Below, piece after piece: positions 12,381-23,277 of a stretch of DNA of 64,000 nt. The DNA is from Hordeum vulgare subsp. vulgare (taxonomy: Eukaryota; Streptophyta; Magnoliopsida; Poales; Poaceae). A program made the position numbers and the translations under genes. The DNA lies in the NCBI RefSeq assembly GCF_904849725.1, contig NC_058518.1, positions 415,097,081-415,161,080 on the forward strand, read 5' to 3'. Each line of letters starts with the position of its first letter. Position 1 is the first letter of the stretch. The notes under the pieces are model-generated. The model was not told the origin of the DNA and did no database searches. It worked only from the letters and a program-made list of their open reading frames with translations.

Positions 12381-14222
12381 TGTTGGAGAACGTTGCATGG
12401 GAAACAAAAATTTTCCTACGCACACGAAGACCTATCATGGTGATGTCCATCTACGAGAGGAGATTTGGATCTACGTACCCTTGTAGATCGCACAGCAGGA
12501 AGCGGTAAGAAACACGGTTGATGTAGTGAAACGTCTTCACGTCCCTCGAACCGCCCCACGAACTGTCCCACGAACCGTCGTGCGATCCGTCCCATGATCC
12601 GTCTAACGAACCGTCCCGCGATCCATCTCACAAACCATCTTGCGATCCGTCTTCATGATCCGTTCTGATCTAGTGCCGAACGGACGGCACCTCCGCGTTC
12701 AGCACACGTACAACTCGATGACGATCTCCACCTTCTTGATCCAGCAAGATGGGCGGAGAGGTAGAAGAGTTCTCCGGTAGCGTGAAGGCGCTCCGGTGCT
12801 GGTAACGATCTAATCCTGCAGGGCTTCGCCCGAGCTCCGCAGAAATACGATCTAGAGGAAGAACTATGGTGTCTAGATCTGAGTTGCACGTGGCAAAAAG
12901 TTGTCTCAAATCAGCCCTAAATCACCACTATATATAGGAGGAAGGTAGGGGAGGAGGCAGCCTCAAAACCTCAAGGTTTGGCCGAAATTGGAGGTGGAGG
13001 AGTCCTACTCCAATCCTACTTGGAGTAGGATTCCACCTTCCCACTTGGAAACTCTTTCCACCTTGTGTTTTTTCCTTCTCAAACTTATGGGCCTTAGTGG
13101 GAAATTATTCCAGCCCACTAGGGGCTGGTTTATCTTTTCCCATAGCCCATGAGACCCCTTGGGGTGTGACACCCCTCCCGGCACTCCCGGTACACTACTG
13201 GTGAGCCCGAAACTTTTCCGATGACCGAAAAAACACTTCCTATATATCAATCTTTACCTTCGAACCATTCCGGAGCTCCTCGTGACGTCCTAGATCTCGT
13301 CTGGGAATCCGAACAACTTTCGGTTACCAACACCTATAACTCATCTATACCGAACCGAACCTTAAGTGTGCAGACCCTGCGGGTTCGAGAACTATACAGA
13401 CATGACCTGAGACACTCTCCGGTCAATATCCAATAGCGGGACCTGGATGCCCATATTGGATCCTACATATTCTCCGAAGATCTTATCGGTTGAACCTCAG
13501 TGTCAAGGATTCATATAATCTCGTATGTCATTCCCTTTGTCCTTCGGTATGTTACTTGCCCGTGATTTGATCGTCGGTATCCACATACGTATTTCAATCT
13601 CGTTACCGGCAAGTCTCTTTAATCATTTCGTAATACAAGATCCCATGACTTACACTTAGTTACATTGCTTGCAAGGCTTGTGTGTGATGTCGTATTACCG
13701 AGTGGGCCCTGAGATACCTCTCCGTCACACGGAGTGACAAATCCCAGTCTTGATCCATACTAACTCAATGGACACCTTCGGAGATACCCGTAGAGCACCT
13801 TTATAGTCACCCAGTTACGTTGCGACGTTTGATGCACACAAGGTATTCCTCCGGTGCCAGTGAGTTATATGATCTCATGGTCATAGGAACAAATACTTGA
13901 CACGCAGAAAACAATAGCAATAAAACGACACGATCAATATGCTACGTTCATAGTTTGGGTCTAGTCCATCACATGATTCTCCTAATGATGTGATCCCGTT
14001 ATCAAGTGACAACACTTGCCTATGGCCATGAAACCTTGAACATCTTTGATTTACGAACTAGTCAACTAGAGGCTTACTAGGGACAGTGTGTTGTCTATGT
14101 ATCCACACATGTATTTGAGTTTCCAACCAATACAATTATAGCATGGATAATAAACGATTATCACAAACAAAGAAATATAATAATAACTAATTTATTATTA
14201 CTTCTAGGGCATATTTCCAACA
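12381..14222 (-). repeat. 5' LTR of the Angela-type element
   Basis: Long terminal repeat of 1842 bp with termini TGTTGG...CCAACA, paired with 5385-7356. It lacks the MITE of its partner and so preserves the empty site. The primer-binding site lies directly to its left. Confidence 0.92.
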
Positions 14223-15560
14223 AGTCTTCCGACCTGCCTTCAGCCAATGAAATTGCAGAGCTCCCTTGCATGTGTGGCACGAGAACCTTCCATGCACACA
14301 CCAGCCAGTGAATAGTGCATACACCGACAAGTGATGCATCAAGTACATGTACAAGACATAAATTTTGATGTTTTCTTTTCTAGCGGCATCGTATGTCTTG
14401 AACCCATTATCCCAAGCTTCTTGCAATTCATCCTTAAGCGCCTGCATGTACACATTCATATTCTTCCCGAGATAGTTGGGCCTTGGAATTATCAACGTCA
14501 GGAATATGTTCTTTCTTTGCATAATCTGTCTGGGGGAGGGGGTTGAGTGGAATGACAAATACAAGCCAACAATTGTATTGGGATGCCGTCATACCAAATG
14601 GATCGAACCCATCCGTGCCGATGCAGACTCGAGGATGCCTTGGATCTACTGCTTTGTTTGGATGTAATGCATCGAAGTGCTTCCATGCATAAGCATTCGA
14701 TGTGTGTACCAACATCTGATTCCCATCTGCATCTAGTTCGGCCCTTTTGCCCAATTTGTGCCATGTCATCTGTCTATCCGTGACATTGGAGTCTTTGTAT
14801 GATTGGCATATACCCAAGAACATTAATAGGGATTTTGGTCTACCTCTTCTCACCCATACCGTTTTCTACCACAACATACCTCGAAGACTTGCAAATGGGA
14901 CAATAGTTCAAGTCCGCATGCTCAAGCCTAAATAAGGCACATCCTTTCTGACAGTCATCTATCTTCTCATAGGGCATCTTAAGTACACGAAGTATTTTGT
15001 ACGTTTGGTACAGGTTTGCAGGCATGACATGGCCTTAGGTTAGAAAGCATCCAAATGGTGTCATCATTGCATCGTAGCATTCTCTGCCCAATTTGAATTG
15101 AGCCTTCAGATCCATTACTTGTGCGATGGCATCAAGCTAACAAAGCTCAGTGTGCTCGTGGAGAGGATGTTTTGAAGACTCCAACATTTCATAGAAGGCC
15201 TTTGAAGATTCCTCCATCTCATCGTCCAAATCCCGAGCATCATCAAAGTCTTGCACCAAGTCTTCGATCCCGGTACCGTGCTCATTGGTGCGACGACGAA
15301 CCAGCTCAACTCGAGTACGTTGGGAAGACTCACTATGAAATGTCCATACCATATAATCAGAAGTAAAATCCCTATTCTGCAGGTGTTTACCCATTTCATC
15401 CTCTGTCATCTGTGAAAAGTTGTCGCACTTACGACAGGGGCACCAGGTTTTTCTCTGGCCATTTGCAAATGTGGCTTTCACAAACACCTTGGTTTTTGTT
15501 AACCATTTATTGGTCATCTCTTTCTGAATAGCGTGACCACTGTACATCCATGCATGATCG
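14223..15560 (-). pseudogene. TNP2 transposase, N-terminal and core part, degenerate
   Basis: Upstream half of the CACTA transposase gene. On the minus strand a transposase-associated domain begins near 15547 (MYSGHAIQKE..., with zinc-ligand-like CPCRKC). A TNP2 N-terminal block follows (DLNYCPICKSSRYVVVE, near 14900). The core block is near 14750-14570 with LVHTSNAYAWKHFDALHP and GTDGFDPFGM, the latter matching the conserved Asp-Gly-Phe-x-Pro-Phe-Gly catalytic region. Near 14400-14230 it reads ENIKIYVLYMYLMHHLSVY and HTCKGALQFHWLKAG. Frames change between blocks. The coding sequence breaks exactly where the Angela element begins and resumes at 5384. Confidence 0.85.
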
Positions 15561-15718
15561 CCCTTGCCGCTACTTGCACTGACAATAGGGGCACAAATTC
15601 ATATTTATCAAGTTATATATAATGTAATTAAAACTAGATACATAAGTAATTACTGTTGACATATTATTTACGCCACAATTTTATTTTTACCATACAAAAG
15701 GGAAACATGCATTCATGG
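15561..15718 (-). other. CACTA 5' flank, AT-rich, no gene
   Basis: AT-rich sequence upstream of the first TNP2 domain, probably 5' untranslated or intron sequence of the CACTA element. No CACTA terminus (TAGTG on this strand) is present before the next element begins, so the rest of the transposon should lie on the far side of the outer Gypsy. Confidence 0.5.
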
Positions 15719-16375
15719 TGTTGACGTTTTCTCACGACATATGCCATTGAGTGGCTAATCGAGAGTTGCTGGGGCCGTAAGGATGCCAGCGTGCTCCGAA
15801 AACGGGATCAGGGACAAGCGATGCTAGAGACACGATGTACCCAGGTTCCAGGCACTCCGTTGGAGTTAACACCCCTAGTCCTGCTGGTTTGGTTGATGAA
15901 CCGAGTGGATTACAATGTGCTCCTTGAGCTGTTCGACGGAGGAGGAAGAAGAACCTGGTAGCCTTCTCTACCTCTCGTGTATGGGTGCATGTGCATGTGA
16001 TCGTCCAACCCCTTGAATGGGGCGGTACCATGGGTTTTTATAGGCCACCCCGTGGCTTACAATAAGCATAAAGGGTACCGGGGGACCCGGCTGGCAGCCT
16101 CTCTAGATGGCCATGGGCCCCACCGGTTGAGGGGTCTTGTCGCGTGTAGGGTCGTTGGCTGCAGGGTCCTGTCGAGAGCCAGGGTCCACCGGCTAGTTGC
16201 TGCTATTGGTGCATGCTCGTCTTGTGGCAGCCGGTTGCAGTTAGCGTTACGACCGACTACACTGTAACCACACTGGGGCACGTAATGGACTGGATGGGGG
16301 GTGTGCTGGCACTGCGCTGCCTCGATGGTCACAGTCGGCGAGGGTTAGTGGTACGACCACCTCCACTATAGGCAC
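15719..16375 (-). repeat. Outer Gypsy 3' LTR, distal part
   Basis: GC-rich LTR segment with a minus-strand TATA-like TATAAAAACCC (plus 16034-16044). It is separated by Element I from the rest of the LTR at 26859-27044. The left boundary is uncertain: TGTTGACG at 15719 is a plausible terminus, and the LTR could start up to about 40 bp further right. No coding sequence is supported. Confidence 0.55.
16371..16375. repeat. Target site duplication, left copy, of Element I
   Basis: GGCAC directly before the 5' LTR is repeated exactly at 26854-26858 after the 3' LTR. Confidence 0.9.
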
Positions 16376-16607
16376 TGATACGTCTCCATCGCATCTACTT
16401 TTCCAAACTCTTTTGCCCTTGTTTTGGACTCTAATTTGCATGATTTGAATGGAACTAACATGGACTGACATTGTTTTCAGCAGAATTGCCTTGGTGTTAT
16501 TTTTGTGCAGAAATCAAAGTTCTCCAAACGTCCTAAAAATTTACAGGGAGCAATTTTGGAAAATATGAAAAATATCTACGCCAAGTTCCACCTGAGGGGG
16601 TGGGCCA

Positions 16608-16673
16608 GTGGGCCACAAGCCCTGGCTCCGCCACCACCCCCTTGGTGGCGGTGGGCAGGCTTGTGGGGCCCAC
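16608..16673 (+). promoter_or_regulatory. GC-rich hairpin upstream of the Element I TATA box
   Basis: The arms GTGGGCCACAAGCCCT and AGGCTTGTGGGGCCCAC are nearly complementary and enclose a CCACC/GGTGG inner stem. Similar hairpins are present in the other Athila-type LTRs of the window (25378-25443, 60080-60139, 61852-61912, 37780-37832, 49981-50031, 55296-55353) and in the segment before the second ORF (21798-21859). Function is unknown. Confidence 0.7.
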
Positions 16674-16700
16674 ACGGCTCTGCCACCCCCAACCTCAGGT

Positions 16701-16707
16701 CTATAAG
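16701..16707 (+). promoter_or_regulatory. Probable TATA box of Element I 5' LTR
   Basis: CTATAAG lies 28 bp after the GC-rich hairpin and before a likely R region. Equivalent motifs follow the hairpin in Elements V (CTATAAATTC near 60167) and VI (CTATATGAAG near 61944). Confidence 0.6.
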
Positions 16708-17449
16708 TTCAATTTCGTCCCAGAAAAAGAGAGAGAAGTTTTCGTCGCGTTTGCGATACGGAGGTGCCTCCACCACATGTTCTTCATCTGGAGGGCAGAT
16801 CTGGAGTCCGTCTTGGAATCCAGAGAGGGGAAATCATCGCCATCGTCATCATCAACCTTCTTCCCTCTCCAATTCCATGAAGCTCTTCGTCATTCGTGAG
16901 TAATCTATTCATAGGCTCGCTGGGCGGTGATGAGTAGGATGAGATCTATCATGTAATCGAGTTAGTTTTGATGGGGGTTGATCCCTAGTATCCACTATGT
17001 TCTGAGATTGATGTTGCTACTACTTTGCCATGCTTAATCCTTGTCACTAGGGCCCGAGTGCCATGATTTCAGATCCGAAATTATTATGTTGTCACCAATA
17101 TATGTGTTTTTTAGATCTGATCTTGCAAATTGTAGTTACCTACTATGTGTTATGATCCGGCAACCCCGGAGTGACAATAACCGGAACCACTCCCGGTGAT
17201 GACCATAGTTTCAGGAGTTCATGTGTTCACCAAGTGCTAATGCGTTGGTCCGGTTCTTTATTAAAAGGAGAACCTTAATATCCCGTAGTTTCCTTTTGGA
17301 CCCCGCTGCCACGGGAGGGATGGACAATAGATGTCATGCAAGTTCTTTTCCCTAAGTACGTATGACGACACACGGAATGCATGCCTACATCACATTGACG
17401 AACGGGAGCTAGCCACATATCTCTCCGTGTTATAACTGTTGCATGATGA

Positions 17450-18388
17450 ATATCATCCAAACAAATCACCGACCCATTGCCTACGAGTTTGTCCTACTGC
17501 TGTTGTTACTACTATTGATGCTACTGTTACTTGTCTTGCTTTGCTGCTGTTACTACTGCTGCTACTGCTGTTACTTGTCTTGCTCTGCTGCTACTGTTGC
17601 TACTATTGTCGCTTGCTACTGTTGCTACTTGCTACTGCTGTCACTACTGAAGTTCCTTGCCACTGCTATTGCTCGTTACACTGCTGCTACCTCCTACAAT
17701 CTTGATCGCTGGTCGTTGACGGGAACTGATAATTTCCGTCAATGAGGCAACTTGGCGCCATTGATACAATCATTAGGAATAGTCTGCCGTCAACAGATCG
17801 GTTCTGACACCGTTGTTATCATACTACTTTGCTACTGATACTTTGCTTGCAGATACTAATCTTTCAGGTGTGGTTGAATCTGATGCATTCAGCTGCTAAT
17901 ACTTGAGAGTATCCTCTCAATATCATCCAAACAAATAACGACCCATTGCCTACGAGTTTGTACTACTGCTGCTGTTACTACTGTTGCTGCTACTGTTATT
18001 TGTCTTGCTCTGCTGCTGTTACTACTGCTGCTACTGCTGTTACTTGTCTTGCTCTGCTGCTACTGTTGCTACTACTGTCGCTTGCTACTGTTGCTACTTG
18101 CTACTGCTGTCACTACTGCTGTTCCTTGCCACCGCTATTGCTCGTTACACTGCTGCTACCTGCTACAATCTTGATCGCTGGTCGTTGACGGGAACTGATA
18201 ATTTCCGTCAACGAGGCAACTTGGCGCTATTGATACAATCGTTAGGAATGTTCTGCCATCAACAGATCGTTTCTGACACCGTTGTTATCATACTACTTTG
18301 CTACTGATACTTTGCTTGAAGATACTAATCTTTCACATGTGGTTGAATCTGACGCATTCAACTGCTAATACTTGAGAGTATCCTCTCA
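17450..18388 (+). repeat. 470-bp tandem duplication inside Element I 5' LTR
   Basis: Both copies begin with TATCATCCAAACAAAT (17451 and 17921) and end with GAGAGTATCCTCTCA. The 3' LTR has a single copy (about 26217-26685). The event therefore happened after integration, or arose late in one LTR. Confidence 0.92.
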
Positions 18389-18566
18389 CCTCCTATCTGG
18401 CTAACCAACAAATTTGGGTCGGATACTCTACCCTCGAAAACTGCTATGATCCCACGCGCTGGTGGGCCGTCAACAACATTCTTCTAGTTTCGATTGCCGG
18501 AGAGTGCTAGCAGCATTCTTCTGGTGCCGTTGCAAGGGGAAGAACAGTTGAAATCAAGCATTTTTC

Positions 18567-18584
18567 TGGCGCCGTTGCCGGGGA
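18567..18584 (+). other. Primer-binding site of Element I (tRNA-Asp)
   Basis: TGGCGCCGTTGCCGGGGA sits 10 bp after the 5' LTR and, from memory, is complementary to the 3' end of plant tRNA-Asp. Athila-group elements commonly use this primer. Confidence 0.85.
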
Positions 18585-18634
18585 GGTATTGCTATATTCT
18601 CTGAGTCACTTGGGATTTATATCTGCTGATCACT

Positions 18635-21472
18635 ATGAAGAATCTGAAGGATCCGAAGACCAGGGTCTTGCCCTCAACTACGAGGGGAGGTAAGGAATTG
18701 CCATCTAGCTCTGCACTTGATTCACCTTCAGTTATGAGTAAGTTTGCGACATCACGTCCTGCTAGAAATCTTGATATGTCGCATGTGCTTGATGATGCTT
18801 ATGATGCTACTGCTAGAGATGCTATGCTTGATACTATGCCTGACGCTATGCTTGATACTGCTAGAGATTCTATGCTTGATACTGCTTTGCCTGATGATGC
18901 TATAGATGCTATGCCTGATGATGCTATGTTTGATACTACTAGAGATACTACTTTGCTTGATGTTTCACTAGGGGTATTCCTTGATGCTCATATTGCTAGA
19001 GTTACTGCCAATGCTCGTGATACTTCTGAAACTGCCGATACTATTGAGATAGAACCTGCTTTTGCTCCTGTTAGATCTAGCTCTCCTAGATATGAATTGC
19101 CTGATATACCTGAGGGTTACATTATGGAGGGAGAGATAGCTGAGGATTTTCTTGCGTGTAAAGATGCCTACGACGCTGAGAAATTACTTCTCAAGTGGAA
19201 GGAAAAATCTCTGAAAGCTAAGATGAAATACGACCCGAAGTTTGCCACTTCACCTACCTTTATCACCGATAAGGATTATGAATTCTCTGTCGATCCTGAG
19301 ATAGTCTCTCTAGTCAAATCTGATACTTTTCACGGTTATGAGTCTGAGACGGTCGTAGCCCATCTTGCCAAACTACACGATATAGCCACCCTTTTCACTA
19401 ATGAGGAGAAGATCCGTCACTACTATATCCTTAAGTTGTTTCCTTTCTCTCTAAAGGATGATGCTAAAGTCTGGTTCACCTCTCTTGCTCCTGGATGTGT
19501 GAGTAGTCCCTAGGAGATGGTCTATTACTTCTGTGAGAAATATTTCCCTGCCCATAAGAAGCAAGCTGCCTTGGAGGAAATATACAACTTTGCTCAACTC
19601 CAAGAAGAGAGTCTTCCACAAGCTTGGGGGAGGCTCGTCCAGCTACAAAATTCTTTTCCTGATCACTCTCTTAAGAAGAACGAGATACTTGATATCCTCT
19701 ATAATGGACTTACCGATGCCTCTAGAGACCGCCTAGATAGTTGTGCCGGTTGTGTTTTTAGGGAACGAACTATAGAACAAGCTGAGACTCTACTGAATAA
19801 CATCTTGATCAACGATAATGCTTGGACTATTCCCGAACCACCTCCTAAGCCAACTCCTAAGAAAAGAGGTATTCTATTCCTCAGTACCAATGATATGCAA
19901 GAAGCCAAGAAATCTATCCAAGAGAAAGGCATTAGATCTGAAGATGTCAAAAATCTACCACCTATCGAAGAGATCCATGGTATCAATAACCCGATACAGG
20001 TAGTAGAAGTGAATTCTCTGCGTAGGTTTGATGAGAGTGATATTCCTTTTGATAAACCTGCTAGCCTATGCTTTGATGAATTTGACAACTTTGTTGCCAA
20101 AGAACAGAGTTTCAATGATTATGTTAGCACATATTTGGAACAAAGTACTCGTATGCTTAGCCATTTAAGTGCTTGTGTAGACAGAAATGTCAATGATCTA
20201 AAGCTTCTTAGTAAACATGCCTCTATGATTACTAATCAAGTAGAACAAGTACTTAAAGCTCAGAATGACTTGCTCAATGAATTAAATGAAAACTCTGTCA
20301 GAGTCATTATTAGAGGAGGCAAAATGACTCAGGAACCTTTGTATCGTGAAGGTCATCCTAAGAGAATTGATCAAGATTCTCAAGGAATCAATGCTGATAC
20401 ACCTAGTCATCCTAAGGAGAAGAAGAAGGATGATAGAAGCCTGCATGCCAGTTGACCAAATACTGTCACACCTGAAGAACCTAATGATATTTCTGCGTCT
20501 GATGCAGAAACACAATCTGGTGATAGACATGAACCTGGTGACAATATGGAGAGTGATGTTCATAATAATGCTCAACCTAGCAATGATGAGGATGCGGAGA
20601 TGGAACCTACGGTTAATCCTGATAACCCACAACCTAAGAAATACGACAAGAATGACTTCACTGCTAGGAAGCATGGTAAAGAAAGGGAGCCATGGGTTCA
20701 GAGACCTATGCCCTTTCCTCCTAAGCCATCCAAGAACAAGGATGATGAGGATTTTGAGCGCTTCGTTGAGATGATAAGACGCATCTTTTTGCAGATGCGG
20801 TTAACTGATATGCTCAAAATGTCTCTGTATGCCAAGTACATGAAAGATATTGTGACTAATAAACGGAAGATACCAGATCTTGAGATCTCCACCATGCTTG
20901 CCAATTACACTTTTAAAGGTGGAACTCCTAAGAAACTTGGAGATCCCGGAGTGCCCACTATACCTTGCTCCATTAAAGGAAACTACGTAAGAACTGCTTT
21001 ATGCGACCTTGGAGCCGGTGTTAGTGTTATGTCGCTCTCTCTTTATCGTAGACTTGAGTTGGATAAGTTTACACCCACTGAAATTTCTGTGCAAATGGCC
21101 GACAAATCAACTGCTTTCCCTATCGGTATTTGCGAGGATGTGCCTGTTGTGGTTGCTAACACCATTATCTTAACAGACTTTGTTATCTTGGATATCCCTG
21201 AGGACGATGCAATGGCTGTCATCCTCGGAAGACCCTTTTTAAATACTACAGGGGCTGTTATAGATTGCAACAAAGTCAATGTCACTTTCCATGTCAACGG
21301 GAATGAGCACACAGTGCACTTTCCGAAGAAACAATATCAAGTACATTGCATCAGTGCTATCGAAAAGACTTCATCGATTCTCATTGGGAGCTTTGAATGC
21401 CCTATTCCTCGTGTCAAGATGAAGTATGATTTTCTTGTTGGGGAGATACATACCCCCATTGAGGTGACTTAG
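18635..21472 (+). pseudogene. Element I gag-protease, two premature stops
   Basis: One reading frame runs from ATG at 18635 to 21472 (945 codons) but is broken by TAG at 19511-19513 and TGA at 20453-20455. Residues 51-110 form an Asp/Ala/Met-rich degenerate repeat. A retrotransposon gag domain follows, with ILKLFPFSLKDDAKVWFTSL near residue 275 and KYFPAHKKQAALEEIYNF after the first stop. The aspartic protease is near residues 785-890, with active-site ALCDLGAGVSVM (Asp about residue 791) and the flap/C-terminal motif VILGRPFLNTTGAVIDC. Gag would form particles and the protease would mature them. No zinc knuckle is evident. Either stop could come from a single C-to-T change, but the ancestral codons are unknown. 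Reverse transcriptase does not follow. Confidence 0.9.
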
Positions 21473-21669
21473 TGGCTATTCGAAAATTCTCCATTCTCTC
21501 TTGCAATTCGAGAAGGTTTTGTCATAAGGACCTGATCAATCCCATTGACGGATTTCTTTCGATGACCATGAAACGGATGAATCAAAGAGTCACATACCTC
21601 TGTTTTAAAGCTTTCATTTTCTTTTGCTTAGAAGAAAAATGATAGAATTAGTTTAGCTTTTCATGTTTT

Positions 21670-22020
21670 CTGTTTTAACGTCCCGGAGAAAGATACCTTG
21701 AAAATAAAAGTTCTCCGATGGTCCTGAAAATTTAGTATGATTTTTTTGGAAATTTTGAAAATTACTCGGCCTGAGAGCTCGCCTGGGGGCCAGACCAGTG
21801 GGCCACAAGCCCTGCCACCGCCACCCCCTGGTGGCGGAGTGCAAGCTTGTGGGGCCCACATGGACCCCCTCCACTCATTCCAGCTCCCAGCCTCTTCTTC
21901 CACCTCCAGAAAAAATTGTTTCGCAGCTCAAACCCGTGTTCTTGCTCATTTGGCTGTGATTTTCGATCTCCTTGCTCAAAGCACCATTCTCCGAACCGTT
22001 TTGGGGGAAATTACTCCTTG
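21670..22020 (+). promoter_or_regulatory. LTR-like internal segment before the second ORF of Element I (candidate internal promoter and 5' exon)
   Basis: This non-coding stretch reproduces the layout of the element's own LTR U3/R region. An AAAGTTCTCCGATGGTCCTG-like block is followed by TTTTTTTGGAAATTTTGAAAA, then the GC-rich hairpin GTGGGCCACAAGCCCT...AAGCTTGTGGGGCCCAC (21798-21859). A GTAAGT donor at 22021 and a TTTTAG acceptor ending at 22242 would splice out 222 bp and join to an exon starting 12 bp before the ATG at 22255. No clear TATA box is seen after the hairpin. The promoter role is inference. Confidence 0.5.
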
Positions 22021-22254
22021 GTAAGTGACTCCTCCATTGGTCCAATTAGTTTTTGCTCTTGTGCTTTATCCTTCGCGAATTCTTGCTACCTTGGTGACCC
22101 TGTTCTTGAGCTAGACGTGTTGATTTTAGCTGGTCCCAAGTAGTTTTAGCGCGTGATATGGTCTCTAGGCACTAGTAGGAGTAGTTGCTACAAGGTGTGG
22201 TGGGTCTTCATTCAATTTTCTCTTGAACTTCAAAAATTTTAGCAAAAGGAAATT

Positions 22255-23277
22255 ATGTTCAGGAGGAAGTTCCATGGTGGTTCCTCAAGTAAGAAGGGTC
22301 CTCGTCTTTCTTTTCGGGAGCCAGAACCTTTTCAACTAAGGGACGCACCGGTACAACCATGTGAATGGCCTTCCGATGAGTTCATGATCGAAGCAGGTTT
22401 CAAGGATGAGTTTGATACACTTGTCCGCAATGCCGGGTTAGAAGAATTCCTCTCACATAAATGTGAACAGTATGCTATGCTCACTGCCACTTTCGTGCAT
22501 AGATTTAAATTTTCAGTTGGCCGTGACTCATCCATACTGTTTGATCTGTACGATAAATCCTATACTGTGGATTTGAAGGATTTCAATAGGATTTGCAAGA
22601 TACCCGATGGGGGTAGTATTAATGATCCTTCTAAGTCTTCGGTCATAGACTTTGTCTCTAGTATAACTGTTGGAGAAACGAGAGATAGCATGCACGCCAC
22701 CATAGGAAGCATCCATTTCCCTGCCTTGCACTACCTTGCCCTCTTCATAGGTAGGTGCATTAACGGCAAGGGTGCACATTGTCACCTATGCGCTTCCGAC
22801 CTTAGTATCCTTAAGAGCGCAGTAACAGGTGACAAGAGCTTCAATATGGGAGCTATAATAGCAAGGAGGCTGAATAAAAATGCTAGTGAGGGGGATTTCT
22901 TTGGTGGAGTTTATGCTACACGCTTAGCAAATTTTCTTGGACTATCCATCTGTCCAGAAGACCCTCCTCTCCGTACAGCCTACCTTGATCGTGTCGCTCT
23001 AACACGCTACCAGTTCCTTGAGAGAGATCATGGATCCCTCCTATACCGCTTGATATTTAACCGGCAGCGTGCTTTCCGTATTACCCTTCCTGTTCCTGCT
23101 TTCTTTGACTTTCAGGTAAAACGAAGATACTACATAACCATAGGAGATGCAGAGGAGTATGAGAGGGAGGCGACTGCTGCTCGACTTCGTGAGGCAGCTA
23201 TTCAGGCAGTGGCTGCAGCACTCCCGTATAACACCCATTATGACTTTGGGTTTCGCAAGGATCATCCATGGGAGTAG
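22255..23277 (+). CDS. Element I second ORF, 340 aa, ATHILA ORF-1-like protein of unknown function
   Basis: Uninterrupted ORF from ATG to TAG, in contrast to the broken gag-protease upstream. The N-terminus is basic (MFRRKFHGGSSSKKGPRLSF). The middle contains FPALHYLALFIGRCINGKG, an adjacent HCHLC, and NMGAIIARRLNKNASEGDFFGG followed by YATRLANFLGLSICPEDPPL. The C-terminal part has FLERDHGSLLYRLIFNRQRA and an Ala/Arg-rich helix near residues 300-320. The pattern (IGR, NGK, GAIIARRL, GG.YATRLA, YRLIFNR) resembles the plant ATHILA ORF-1 family as I remember it; function is unknown in that family. No signal peptide or membrane segment is clear, so I do not call it an envelope protein. It lies in the position where autonomous relatives carry sequence downstream of pol. 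Confidence 0.75.
   Translation: MFRRKFHGGSSSKKGPRLSFREPEPFQLRDAPVQPCEWPSDEFMIEAGFKDEFDTLVRNAGLEEFLSHKCEQYAMLTATFVHRFKFSVGRDSSILFDLYDKSYTVDLKDFNRICKIPDGGSINDPSKSSVIDFVSSITVGETRDSMHATIGSIHFPALHYLALFIGRCINGKGAHCHLCASDLSILKSAVTGDKSFNMGAIIARRLNKNASEGDFFGGVYATRLANFLGLSICPEDPPLRTAYLDRVALTRYQFLERDHGSLLYRLIFNRQRAFRITLPVPAFFDFQVKRRYYITIGDAEEYEREATAARLREAAIQAVAAALPYNTHYDFGFRKDHPWE

Larger units (their letters stand above)
5385..14222 (-). mobile_element. Angela/BARE1-type Copia LTR retrotransposon, full-length but decayed
   Basis: Minus-strand element with both LTRs (5385-7356 and 12381-14222), a polypurine tract beside the left LTR, a primer-binding site beside the right LTR and a flanking AGTCG/AGTCT duplication. 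The LTRs start TGTTGG and end CCAACA. It is closely related to the plus-strand BARE1-like element at 27766 but much older: the polyprotein survives only as fragments and the LTRs differ at many sites. It landed within the TNP2 gene of the CACTA element. The left LTR later received a Stowaway MITE. Confidence 0.92.
1..15718 (-). mobile_element. CACTA (En/Spm, DTC) DNA transposon, partial, outermost host of the nest
   Basis: Minus-strand CACTA transposon present as 1-5384 and 14223 to about 15718, split by an Angela-type retrotransposon. On the minus strand the TNP2 domains run in the usual order: transposase-associated zinc domain (15547-15400), TNP2 core (15025-14230, resuming at 5384), DUF4218-like (about 4660-4420) and DUF4216-like (3915-3600). 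A second transposon gene follows (about 2735-860), then TTTGCCGTC/GACGGCAAAG subterminal repeats (31-105). The left CACTA terminus should lie just beyond base 1. The right terminus is not seen because another retroelement cuts in near 15719. All coding parts carry stops and frameshifts, so this copy is dead. Domain calls come from motifs recognised by eye. Caspar- or Jorge-like family names are possible but I cannot choose between them. Confidence 0.85.
16376..18556 (+). repeat. Element I 5' LTR with internal 470-bp tandem duplication
   Basis: The LTR starts TGATACG and ends ...GAAATCA. It is 2181 bp long, against 1708 bp for the 3' LTR. A tandem duplication (first copy 17450-17919, second 17920-18388) accounts for the extra length. 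The LTR holds a GC-rich hairpin (16608-16673), a TATA box (16701-16707) and a CTG/ACT-rich microsatellite-like tract near 17490-17690, repeated near 17960-18150. ORFs over the tract are poly-Leu or Tyr-Cys artefacts. Confidence 0.9.

Noticed and set aside
17439..18307. ORFs rich in Leu or Cys-Tyr over the LTR of Element I (also 26098-26511 and 60905-61391)
   Set aside because: They are translations of the CTG/ACT-rich tract common to all LTRs of this family, open in several frames at once and without a domain.
18567..18584. A tRNA gene at the primer-binding sites
   Set aside because: Only the 18 bases complementary to the tRNA 3' end are present; no cloverleaf can be formed from the flanks.
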